Assembly: GCF_000758545.1 (NCBI RefSeq)
Contig: NZ_CP009279.1
Span: 5,704,001 to 5,768,000, forward strand
Direction: 5' to 3'
Source of the DNA: Paenibacillus sp. FSL H7-0737
Lineage (GTDB): Bacteria > Bacillota > Bacilli > Paenibacillales > Paenibacillaceae
DNA length: 64,000 nt
The translations under genes were made by a program, and so were the position numbers. The notes beneath the pieces were generated by a model that made no database searches, was not told the origin of the DNA, and worked only from the letters and a program-made list of their open reading frames with translations. Positions 1 to 7,508 of this stretch are shown piece after piece (the stretch's first letter is position 1; each line of letters opens with the position of its first letter).

Positions 1-519
1 AGGAGACTCAAATACAGGCGTCATGTAAATAGTGTTCACACCAAGCTGCTGTAGATAAGGTATTTTGTCCGTAATGCCTTTTAGAGTTCCACCATTGTAG
101 CTGCTAGGATAAATTTGATAGGTCACCGCATCCTGGCTCCATAACGGTAACTTCAAAGCCTCAGAATGGTGAAGATATGCATATTGAAAAGAACCTGCAC
201 GCTCCCGATTCTCCGACGCGCCCCTCTCTCCATACCAGATATACTGCCCCGCAGCATTCGCTATATGGAATAGATATCTGCTTCTTCTAGTGCTGGTCTG
301 AATAATTGCTTCATGAATCTCATAAATACCGGCCGACCCAATCCGCTCCATCTGCAAAGGAACTTCTTGCCCCGGAGAATCATAACGATCCGAGTGGATT
401 ACGGTACAGGATAATTGCTGTCCAGCTTGTGTAAATAATCTGAGCTTCAGGGTCCCTGTACCTACAGGATAGGCAAATGGATCTTCACTTGTATGATATA
501 CAAACCATGATTGAGGCAT
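1..519 (-). CDS. Neopullulanase/maltogenic amylase-type alpha-glycosidase (GH13), C-terminus outside window
   Basis: Reading the minus strand from an ATG at 519, preceded by GAAGGAGT, gives 173 codons open to the window edge. The first ~125 residues look like the N-terminal beta-sandwich (CBM34-like) of cyclomaltodextrinase/neopullulanase enzymes. They are followed by WSQDAVTYQIYP and GVNTIYMTPVFESP, the opening of the GH13 barrel with conserved region I-type sequence. No signal peptide is seen, so it is probably cytoplasmic and acts on imported maltodextrins. It is divergent from the LacI-family gene at 641, a usual arrangement for maltodextrin genes. The stretch between YQIYP and GGTLKGI is much shorter than I expect for the family, where a longer loop usually lies. 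Catalytic residues are beyond the window, so activity cannot be judged. Confidence 0.85.
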   Translation of the reverse strand, partial: MPQSWFVYHTSEDPFAYPVGTGTLKLRLFTQAGQQLSCTVIHSDRYDSPGQEVPLQMERIGSAGIYEIHEAIIQTSTRRSRYLFHIANAAGQYIWYGERGASENRERAGSFQYAYLHHSEALKLPLWSQDAVTYQIYPSSYNGGTLKGITDKIPYLQQLGVNTIYMTPVFESP

Positions 520-610
520 AACTTATGGACTCCTTCTATACTTTTATCGTTCTATCTATCTGTTCATACATCATTAGAGAGACTGCTAAATTTGTGTTAT
601 TATGGTTACA

Positions 611-622
611 AATACCGTTTTC
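611..622. promoter_or_regulatory. Possible LacI-family operator half-matching the amylase palindrome
   Basis: AATACCGTTTTC lies about 20 bp before the LacI-family start codon. It matches 9 of 12 positions of the core GAAACCGGTTTC found in the perfect palindrome at 4943-4958. It could be an autoregulatory site between the divergent GH13 and regulator genes. The match is weak. Confidence 0.3.
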
Positions 623-640
623 AAGTTATGAGGGACGACG

Positions 641-1672
641 ATGAAAGTAACGATTTCTGATATTGCTAAAGCAGCCAATGTGGCTAAATCTACTGTATCT
701 AAAGTACTAAATGATTCCCCAAAAATATCACAGGAAACGAAACAAAAGGTTCGAGAGATTATGAAGCAAATGAACTACACGCCAAGCAGTATTGCTACTG
801 GATTAGCTAGACAAAGCAGCTGCAATATTGGCTTACTGGTTGATATGTCTAAAGAAAGTGAGTTTCTGAACCAATTCTTCTACAACATTATTGGTGGAAT
901 CGAGAGCGTAATTGCACCTTTAAAATACGAGCTGACCATTTCCAATGTGCAACTTAGCAGTCCAGAAGGCCATTTTCTAAATAGGCTTGTGTTTAGCAAA
1001 CGTGTCGACGGTATTATTGCCAACAACTCCGTGCTGACTGAAGAGCTATCTGAAGAACTGAATCAACTGGAGTTTCCTTACATCTCCATTGGAGAGATTA
1101 TGACCCCCGGAAGTTGGGTTGATTTCGATAATGAAGCAGGCGGCAACATGCTGACCGAGCATCTCATCGAACAAGGTTATTCAAAGATAGCCTTCATAGG
1201 CGGGCAGCAGCAGGAAAAAATTTATACACATCGCCTAGGTGGATACTTAAGCGCATTACAGCAGGCTGACCTTACCGTTCCTCAGCAATGGATCATTAAC
1301 TGCAAGGCTGATGAACATGATAGCTATCATGCTGCACTTGAGCTTTTGCAGCGTGAAGAACGGCCAGACTCTGTGGTGTGTATGAACAGTTATGTAGCCT
1401 TTGGGGTGCTTCAAGCCGCAAAAGCACTCGGAATTGATGTTCCATCTGAACTCGGCATCGCCGCTTTCGATGAATATCCGCTGTCCCGTTATACAACACC
1501 TCCTTTAACTTCGCTTAATATCGATACGTTTAAGCTGGGTGTATCTTCAGGGCAGCTGCTGATGGAGCGCATTCGTGGCAATGATGCGCCCCACAAGCAT
1601 TTGCTACTAGAGCCAGAACTAATTCCTCGTGAATCCACGATGAGAGCTAAATTCTCTGGAGCAACTTCATAA
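641..1672 (+). CDS. LacI-family transcriptional regulator (MalR-like, maltodextrin locus)
   Basis: The 343-aa protein has the usual LacI length. Residues 1-55 carry the helix-turn-helix and hinge helix (ISDIAKAANVAKSTVSKVLN). The rest is a periplasmic-binding-protein-like sugar sensor, ending with the family signature around AAFDEYPLSRYTTPPLTSL. The start ATG follows GAGGGACGACG. It lies between a divergent neopullulanase and a convergent secreted alpha-amylase, so control of starch and maltodextrin genes is the natural inference; the ligand cannot be read from sequence. The palindromes at 4943 and possibly 611 are candidate sites. Confidence 0.9.
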   Translation: MKVTISDIAKAANVAKSTVSKVLNDSPKISQETKQKVREIMKQMNYTPSSIATGLARQSSCNIGLLVDMSKESEFLNQFFYNIIGGIESVIAPLKYELTISNVQLSSPEGHFLNRLVFSKRVDGIIANNSVLTEELSEELNQLEFPYISIGEIMTPGSWVDFDNEAGGNMLTEHLIEQGYSKIAFIGGQQQEKIYTHRLGGYLSALQQADLTVPQQWIINCKADEHDSYHAALELLQREERPDSVVCMNSYVAFGVLQAAKALGIDVPSELGIAAFDEYPLSRYTTPPLTSLNIDTFKLGVSSGQLLMERIRGNDAPHKHLLLEPELIPRESTMRAKFSGATS

Positions 1673-1726
1673 TTGGACTACTTTTCTATTGTATCTTCTA
1701 CAATGAAAAAGCTTCGTACTACTTAC

Positions 1727-1760
1727 CAAGGAGCGGCCCCACACGGGGGGCCGCTCCTTG
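1727..1760. terminator. Strong hairpin between convergent lacI-type and amylase genes
   Basis: CAAGGAGCGGCCCC at 1727-1740 pairs perfectly with 1747-1760 (14 bp) around a 6-nt loop. The flanking T-tracts are weak. Its position between two convergent genes suggests a shared bidirectional terminator. Confidence 0.8.
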
Positions 1761-1797
1761 TCATGTGAAAGGTATTTTGATCCACTCTTATAGTAAC

Positions 1798-4700
1798 TTA
1801 TAGATCTTTCCAACGCTGCACGGTCAGGTTCACTGTTTGTGCGCCGCCTGCTGGAGTAAGCGTTCGATTGGAAATGTCCGATCCGTTCGAGTTTACCTCC
1901 ACATTAGTCCAAGCGCCCCGCGTAACTTTATATTGCACCGCTGTTCCTGCTGGTAAGCTCAGTGTGATGGAATACACCCCATCACTACCTTTAGTCAGTT
2001 GATAGGCTGGATCCGCTGCATTCCAGCTGTTGAAGGTACCGGTAAGATACACAGGTCCGCTCGCCGGAGTAGACGCTGGAACATTTACACGAAACGTCAC
2101 ACTGTCTGCTTGAGGTTCCCCTGCGCTGATACTTCCGTTCACTAGACTCCAGGTTCCATCATCAAAATGGTAATTACTGCTGCCGTTGTTATCCCATGTA
2201 CCACTGCCATTATTAAAGGCTGCGGTCAGTCCGGCTGCAGTGCCCAGCTGAATTGTGATCGACTTATATCCTGGGAAAGAAGAAGCTTGAAGCTGTTCAC
2301 CAGGAGCCGTCGTCCAGACTGTCGCCCCATCCAGCTTGTAATGAATGTAAGAGCTGCTGTAAGCCGTATTCTTATAATAGATCGTTGCAGTGTTGCCAGT
2401 CGGTGTAGTCGTTGGTGTTGGGGTTACCGTTGGCGTTGGCGTTGGCGTTGGGGTTACCGTTGGCGTTGGCGTTGGGGTTGGGGTTACTGTCGGCGTTGGT
2501 GTCGGTGTTACTGTTGGTGTCGGTGTCGGTGTCGGTGTTACTGTTGATGTTGGCGTCGGTGTTACTGTTGGTGTTGGCGTTGGTGTCACTGGTCCACCCG
2601 ATGTAATACTTCCTGTTGGCGTATAAGTCCAGGTTCCAGTACCGAATAGATAGTTGCTCCCCCCGTTACTGTCCCATGTGCCACTGCCGTTGTTAAAGCA
2701 TGCTTCAAGCTGGCTGGCGGAACCGATATTAATCGTTATTTTGTTGTATCCGGCTACTTCAGATACAGGTATAGCCACACCCGGAGATGTCGTCCATGTA
2801 CCTCCTACTGGGCGATAATGAATATAAGGCGAGGTATAACCTTGCTTATAGTAAATCGTGACACTGTTCCCTGCTGGTGTTGTAATAGAAGCAATCGCAC
2901 TAAGAAGAGATAGATTGCCTGCGGCATCAAATGCTTTTACCGTGTAGTTATAGGTAGTGCTAGCGGATAAACCATTGTCCGTATAGGATGTAGTCGCCGT
3001 TGTGCCTACCTTGACACCATTACGATAAACTTCATATCCAGTTACGCCTACGTTGTCGGTAGAAGCCGTCCAGCTGATCAAAGCGCTAGATGCATTCTGA
3101 ACAGTTGCCGTTACATTAGTCGGAGTGGTTGGAGGAACTGTTTCTGATGGTTGTTGTTGTTTCGCATAGATTTTGGCTGAATTCGCACCTACAGTTACAG
3201 TAATTTGCTTTCCAGTTACTCCGCCTGATTGTACAGTCACTGTATCTGCAGTATTCAGCTGATTATACAAAACTGTTCCTGCGGTCAAACTACTCTCGGC
3301 ACGTAGCGGGATGGTTACCGTTTGCGAACCATTAGATTGATTACTAAATACAGAGATAGCTTCTTGACCTTGATTAGTTCCAGTGTCGATACGACGTGAG
3401 AAGGCATATAAGTTCTGTGCAGCCCACATTTCACGTTGAGTACCTGTACGTAGTGCTGGGTTATTTTTACGAATTTCATTAAGTTTGGCTACGTGCTTGT
3501 AGGTGCTGGCATTTTCATTAAAATAGTTCTCAATCACGTTTCCGCTTGCATCCCGTTTCACCATAGACCAACGGTTCCAAGTATCCGCAATACCGCCTGT
3601 CATGATCTGACTGTTGCCATTGCCTTTGTTCTGCTCTGTTCCTTGGAAGACAACCGGTGTTCCACGAACTGTAAAAATAAAGGTTAAAGCATTCTGCAGC
3701 TTATCAACGCTTCCCCCGGCTTCCGTTAGAAAACGGTTGCGGTCATGATTGTCGATAAAGGTAACCATGTGATTGGCATTCCCGTTGTAGTAGGAATCCT
3801 GTGCCAAGGTGCTTTTGATATTGGACTCAAAAGACTGTCCATAAGCAAAGCTGTTAAGTACGGAGAAGAACATTGGGAAATCGAGCATGCCCCATTCCTT
3901 ATTGTTTCCGACCCAACGTGAGACAAATTCAGCATTTCCGTCGAAATTCTCGCCAAATGTATTAACACCCAGATAATTTTGTAGCTCACCAATATCTGTT
4001 GGCTTCATCAGCTTGGCAGCATCCACACGTGCACCGTCAGCGCCTGTATAATCAAACCAGCCTTTGATGGAATCGAATATCGCCTGCTTAGCCGCAGGAA
4101 CATCAAAATCAATGTCATCTAGCCCGCCCAAATCATGATTCTCTAAGTAATCCTGCGCCCACTGGTCATATCTTCCATCCGCTAGAGACCAGTTAATATC
4201 TCCATTATGGTGGTACCATGCTGGATTATTGAACGGAGCCACTGGCTGCAATGATGGGATATCATAATAGGCTTGAGAACCTAGCATATAATCACCGACG
4301 TGGTTTGGCACAACGTCAATCACTACTTTGATGCCAAGCGCATGTGCGGAATCCACAAGCTCTTTCAGCTTCTCCTTCGTTCCGAAGTATGGATTGGCAG
4401 CGTTAGGGTTCTTAACGTTGTATCCGTGATAGGCTGTATTTTTACCGGTACCGTTGTTTTCCCGGTTAGTCATTTGTGGCTCAGCCACTGGGGAAATCCA
4501 AATCGCGGTATAGCCCATATTTTTAATATATGATAGCTTATCGATAATCCCCTGCCAGTCTCCGCCTTTCATATAACGGAAATCTTCCTCAGAGTTTTCT
4601 CCATAGCGAATTGCCGCACCAGTAGCATTGTTGGAAGTATCTCCATCATTAAATCGGTCAACCATAATCTGATAAATAGTGTCGTTTTCATTAATCGTGC

Positions 4701-4809
4701 CGATGCTTGCCGCTTCAGCTTTTTGCGGTGTTAAGACAAACAAATTAATCACGGTAGAAAGAAGAATAGATGTAATTAGAACGGGTACATACCATAACCT
4801 ACGTTTCAT
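1798..4809 (-). CDS. Secreted alpha-amylase, GH13-FnIII-CBM25-CBM25-CBM20
   Basis: About 1003 aa. The N-terminus is a signal peptide ending near QKAEAA. The GH13 catalytic domain spans roughly residues 40-530: VIDVVPNHV (region I), DGARVDAAKL with nucleophile Asp near 263, FGENFDG with the acid/base Glu near 287, and FIDNHD near 351-356. It is followed by a fibronectin III domain (~560-645), a starch-binding CBM25-like module (YYKQGYTSPYIHYRP), a Thr-Pro-rich linker, a second CBM25-like module and a terminal CBM20-like module (VYLTGTFNSWN). I prefer the ATG at 4809 to the one at 4818, because GAGGGAG abuts the upstream ATG but sits 9 nt before the second. The product should be extracellular and hydrolyse starch, feeding the maltodextrin genes nearby. 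A 16-bp palindrome lies 134 bp upstream. Confidence 0.93.
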   Translation of the reverse strand: MKRRLWYVPVLITSILLSTVINLFVLTPQKAEAASIGTINENDTIYQIMVDRFNDGDTSNNATGAAIRYGENSEEDFRYMKGGDWQGIIDKLSYIKNMGYTAIWISPVAEPQMTNRENNGTGKNTAYHGYNVKNPNAANPYFGTKEKLKELVDSAHALGIKVVIDVVPNHVGDYMLGSQAYYDIPSLQPVAPFNNPAWYHHNGDINWSLADGRYDQWAQDYLENHDLGGLDDIDFDVPAAKQAIFDSIKGWFDYTGADGARVDAAKLMKPTDIGELQNYLGVNTFGENFDGNAEFVSRWVGNNKEWGMLDFPMFFSVLNSFAYGQSFESNIKSTLAQDSYYNGNANHMVTFIDNHDRNRFLTEAGGSVDKLQNALTFIFTVRGTPVVFQGTEQNKGNGNSQIMTGGIADTWNRWSMVKRDASGNVIENYFNENASTYKHVAKLNEIRKNNPALRTGTQREMWAAQNLYAFSRRIDTGTNQGQEAISVFSNQSNGSQTVTIPLRAESSLTAGTVLYNQLNTADTVTVQSGGVTGKQITVTVGANSAKIYAKQQQPSETVPPTTPTNVTATVQNASSALISWTASTDNVGVTGYEVYRNGVKVGTTATTSYTDNGLSASTTYNYTVKAFDAAGNLSLLSAIASITTPAGNSVTIYYKQGYTSPYIHYRPVGGTWTTSPGVAIPVSEVAGYNKITINIGSASQLEACFNNGSGTWDSNGGSNYLFGTGTWTYTPTGSITSGGPVTPTPTPTVTPTPTSTVTPTPTPTPTVTPTPTPTVTPTPTPTPTVTPTPTPTPTVTPTPTTTPTGNTATIYYKNTAYSSSYIHYKLDGATVWTTAPGEQLQASSFPGYKSITIQLGTAAGLTAAFNNGSGTWDNNGSSNYHFDDGTWSLVNGSISAGEPQADSVTFRVNVPASTPASGPVYLTGTFNSWNAADPAYQLTKGSDGVYSITLSLPAGTAVQYKVTRGAWTNVEVNSNGSDISNRTLTPAGGAQTVNLTVQRWKDL
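2404..2590 (-). repeat. Thr-Pro/Val linker-coding tandem repeat in the amylase gene
   Basis: Short direct repeats of a GTTGGCGTTGGC-like pattern (on +) encode alternating TPTPTV segments that join the two CBM25-like modules. Such linkers are flexible and often length-variable between strains. Several antisense open frames here are by-products of the repeat. Confidence 0.85.
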
Positions 4810-4942
4810 TGCGTGCATCTCCCTCTCTTATTAAAGCGTATTCATAACACTCTAAAGCCTACTTCCTTGATTAAAAACCAAGCCCACCCAGTGATGTCTC
4901 TAATGTTTTTAACGTCTTTAACACAAAAAACAAATAATTTTA

Positions 4943-4958
4943 GGGAAACCGGTTTCCC
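4943..4958. promoter_or_regulatory. 16-bp perfect palindrome, probable LacI-family operator of the amylase gene
   Basis: GGGAAACCGGTTTCCC is a perfect inverted repeat with a central CG, the usual shape of LacI/GalR/CcpA-family operators. It lies upstream of the amylase start in an A/T-rich leader. The regulator at 641-1672 is the nearest candidate; a CcpA-like global regulator is the alternative. Confidence 0.65.
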
Positions 4959-5020
4959 AACTAAAAATTACCATGATTGTGAATGCGTTGTCAAGATATA
5001 AAATTTAAAATTCCCAAGAA

Positions 5021-5047
5021 AAAGAGCCTCCTTATTGGGGGCTCTTT
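5021..5047 (-). terminator. Intrinsic terminator of the esterase gene
   Basis: AAAGAGCC and GGCTCTTT form the stem with a GC-rich inner part. On the minus strand the stem runs straight into TTTTTC. It lies just after the stop of the alpha/beta hydrolase. Confidence 0.8.
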
Positions 5048-5072
5048 GGGGTTCATTATTCACCTTATATGC

Positions 5073-5738
5073 TTAGCTTCCTACACTCTGAATAAAATGC
5101 AGTACTTCATTCATAATCCGGTCCTTATCTTCACAATGACAAACCATATGACCACTGTTATCCACCATTATCACCTGTTTTTGGGCTGTAGGAATCGTAT
5201 GCTGCAGGAAGTCAGCGCTTCGAGTCTTCACCAGATGATCTCGCTTACCCTGCACGATCAAGGTTGGAGTCTCAATATGCGGATAGATTGAAAAACTCTC
5301 CCGGACCAATCGTTGAAACTCTCTCGTCGCCCTTGGGGGCGTTGAAGTGAATTTATTAATATACGTTTTTAGCATGGAAAAGCTCCCAAGAGTCTTAAGA
5401 ATCTCCACAGGATTCAGCGGAAATACGGGAGTGGACAATAAAGTAAGGGATTTGATCCAGGGTTTATACCGTACAGAAAGATGTGAAGCAATAAGGGCAC
5501 CGGTAGAAAAGCCGATCAGATGAACACCTTCATCCGTCTTTAACAGCTCTGTCAATTCATCTTCAGCACTCTGTTGCCAATCATGTCGATCCGAATGCAA
5601 TAAATCATTCCTGCTCCCCCCATGCCCTTTCAGGGTAAACGTTCTGGAACGGTAATTATGCTGCTCCATAAACTGGGACAAGGGAGAGATCTCATGCTCA
5701 CCTCCGGTAAAGCCATGAATAAATAAACAACTTTCCAT
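5073..5738 (-). CDS. Alpha/beta hydrolase, carboxylesterase/monoacylglycerol-lipase type
   Basis: 221 aa from the ATG at 5738, which has AGAGGGAC 6 nt upstream; the ATG 33 nt earlier has no ribosome binding site. HGFTGG near residue 8 is the oxyanion region and GFSTGA contains nucleophile Ser78. Asp167 (QGKRDHLV) and His197 (NSGHMV) complete the triad, so the enzyme should be active. Length and motif spacing resemble the Est30/thermostable monoglyceride lipase group that hydrolyses short acyl esters. There is no signal peptide, so it is likely cytoplasmic. It appears monocistronic, with its own terminator. Confidence 0.85.
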   Translation of the reverse strand: MESCLFIHGFTGGEHEISPLSQFMEQHNYRSRTFTLKGHGGSRNDLLHSDRHDWQQSAEDELTELLKTDEGVHLIGFSTGALIASHLSVRYKPWIKSLTLLSTPVFPLNPVEILKTLGSFSMLKTYINKFTSTPPRATREFQRLVRESFSIYPHIETPTLIVQGKRDHLVKTRSADFLQHTIPTAQKQVIMVDNSGHMVCHCEDKDRIMNEVLHFIQSVGS

Positions 5739-5889
5739 AATTGTCCCTCTTTTCACATTCCAATCTGACATGCAACTTTATTGTATAATGCCAATCCCCT
5801 TTATTTTCTATACATTCCACCCTTTTATGTAAAACCTCAACCCAAGTGATGTCAAGGTTCAGCTCTGTGAATGGTTCGCAGCAAAAACG

Positions 5890-6471
5890 CTATTGTTCCC
5901 ACCAAAGAAGACCCAACGCTGAGGTAATCGTTAAACCTACGGCGGAGCTGGATGAGGTTACGTTAGCACAAATAGCAGTCCCAGGCGGTACAATGATGCT
6001 GCCCGTAAAGTTCTGTGTGAAAGCCCCCGGTGCCAATTGATAATTGAAAAGCGTCGTTCCCCCGCTAATGGCTGCTGTGGAAGACTGAACGGTCATCGCA
6101 CTCGTCGCCGAGCTGCCCAAATTATTATTCGTTGGCGTTAAGGTTGCTGGTGAAGTTAGCGTCCCTCCTTTTACAATTGTAAAGCTACCCGACATTGCGG
6201 ATAGTAGAGAAGAACCGCCAATACTGCCGCTTATACGTGAGATATAAACAGTTTTTCCACTGCCTGAAGCATTACTAATCCGAATAGAAGCTATTGCGGA
6301 TATTAGACTAAGTACGACCAAACTAGACGCAGATGTGTTAGTTGAATACAAGACTGCAGCCTGCGAAGCGCTTATTTCAGGCGGCGCGCTAATATCTGGC
6401 GCTTGGAAGGTGTTCACCATATCCACATAAAGCGGTTGATCGTTGTCGTTAAATACAAATTGATTAGGCAT
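5890..6471 (-). CDS. Ser/Thr-rich protein of unknown function, MPN-initial paralogue 1
   Basis: 193 aa, start supported by AGGAGGGG. I do not recognise a family. It opens with MPNQFVFND and is rich in Ser, Thr, Gly and Ala, with beta-strand-like patterning and a WWEQ end. It is clearly paralogous to the next gene upstream (6490-7026). They share the MPNxxVFN start, a QPL..VNT..AP segment, a GSG(K/R)T(V/L)Y(I/V)SR motif, a central N-F/L-GSA-TS-MT segment, an IVVPPG motif and a WWE end. There is no signal peptide or membrane segment. By context beside a repeat protein and glycosyltransferases, a surface, spore or appendage component is possible, but that is inference. Confidence 0.75.
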   Translation of the reverse strand: MPNQFVFNDNDQPLYVDMVNTFQAPDISAPPEISASQAAVLYSTNTSASSLVVLSLISAIASIRISNASGSGKTVYISRISGSIGGSSLLSAMSGSFTIVKGGTLTSPATLTPTNNNLGSSATSAMTVQSSTAAISGGTTLFNYQLAPGAFTQNFTGSIIVPPGTAICANVTSSSSAVGLTITSALGLLWWEQ

Positions 6472-6489
6472 ATTTATCCCCTCCTGTTT

Positions 6490-7026
6490 CTAATATTCCC
6501 ACCAGCTGATAGACGTTGTCGCCGCTGATGACCCCGATGCAATCGTTACGGAGGTAGTGATGGAATTTCCGGGAGGAACAACAATTTGTCCAGTAAAATC
6601 AACAATGACCGGACCGACCGCCAGCAATAGAGATACTAGAGTAGCCGGACCTCCAGTAGGCGCAGCCGTAGAGGTTCTTGCCGTCATAACACTGGTTAAC
6701 GCACTGCCAAAATTATAATTAATCGGTGTAACGGTGGTTCCGGTGACCGTAGCGTTCCGAAGTAGTGATAAAGTAACCGCCGCCGTCGCTGAGCTGGCAG
6801 TAACACGGGATACATATAAGGTACGTCCGCTTCCTCCCGGATTACTAATCTGAATAACTAACGGGGCAGCCGTCGTTACCGTAGAAGTAAATGGGATTCC
6901 AAACAATAACCCCGCCTTAGCTGCTCCCCCCTCAGGAGCTGAATCTATACCAGGTGCAACATACGTATTGACTTGTTCTGTAAAAAGTGGCTGGCTACTC
7001 TGATTGAATACTGAGTCGTTCGGCAT
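6490..7026 (-). CDS. Ser/Thr-rich protein of unknown function, MPN-initial paralogue 2
   Basis: 178 aa, start supported by GGGGAGGATAACTC. Features shared with the 5890-6471 product are the MPNDSVFNQ start, GGSGRTLYVSRV, TSVMTARTST, GQIVVPPGNS and a WWEY end. The two genes are in tandem with an 18-bp gap and are probably co-transcribed. Composition is low in charge and high in Thr, Ser, Ala and Val, as expected for an all-beta surface protein. No export signal is visible, so any surface location would have to be by mother-cell assembly on spores or another route. The function is unknown. Confidence 0.75.
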   Translation of the reverse strand: MPNDSVFNQSSQPLFTEQVNTYVAPGIDSAPEGGAAKAGLLFGIPFTSTVTTAAPLVIQISNPGGSGRTLYVSRVTASSATAAVTLSLLRNATVTGTTVTPINYNFGSALTSVMTARTSTAAPTGGPATLVSLLLAVGPVIVDFTGQIVVPPGNSITTSVTIASGSSAATTSISWWEY

Positions 7027-7508
7027 GAGTTATCCTCCCCGTACTTAAGCTTATTCTATTTTATGCCACACTCAGTAACAGGTTGTGGGAATGTGCGTAT
7101 ATTGCTTTTTCTGCCCAATCACCCCCTATTTCCCACCATATATTAATATCAAACCATTCGAATGGCTAAGGATTGTCCCTATCGGTTTGCAGCTTATTGG
7201 ACTGCGGTTTATTTTTAGGCTCAGGGCTCAAACGACGGTTTGGGCCTTTTCATGGATTGAGTTCCAGAAAGCCCGTAGGAAGTGAATGAAATCCATAACG
7301 GCCGGAGCTTAAAAAGCGCAGCAAATTAAAACAAAAAAAAGCGGAGCTAAAACGATGATCTCTTACACAATTAAGAATCAGGGAGATCACCCTGTTAGTC
7401 TCCGCCTCCACGCTACATTCAAAAGGTATTGGCAAGCAAGATTGTGTATACGTCCAAGCCCAGTCTTTTGGTATAACTCAATCATTTATAAGGAAAGGAC
7501 GAGGAACT
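7027..7508. other. 482-bp gap between divergent surface-like genes
   Basis: This stretch separates the MPN-initial pair (minus) from the repeat protein (plus) and presumably holds both promoters. I see no convincing gene; small open frames at 7085 and 7250 lack ribosome binding sites. A hairpin followed by TTTT (7225-7250) looks like a terminator with no gene upstream. Confidence 0.5.
7225..7250 (+). terminator. Orphan terminator-like hairpin
   Basis: GGCTCAAAC and GTTTGGGCC pair over 9 positions (one G-U) around GACG and are followed by TTTT. No gene precedes it on this strand. It might end a small RNA or a leader transcript, or be a relic. Confidence 0.35.

Noticed and set aside
7085..7435. 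Two small frames (66 and 61 codons) in the gap before the repeat gene
   Set aside because: Neither has a plausible ribosome binding site, and their composition is not protein-like.
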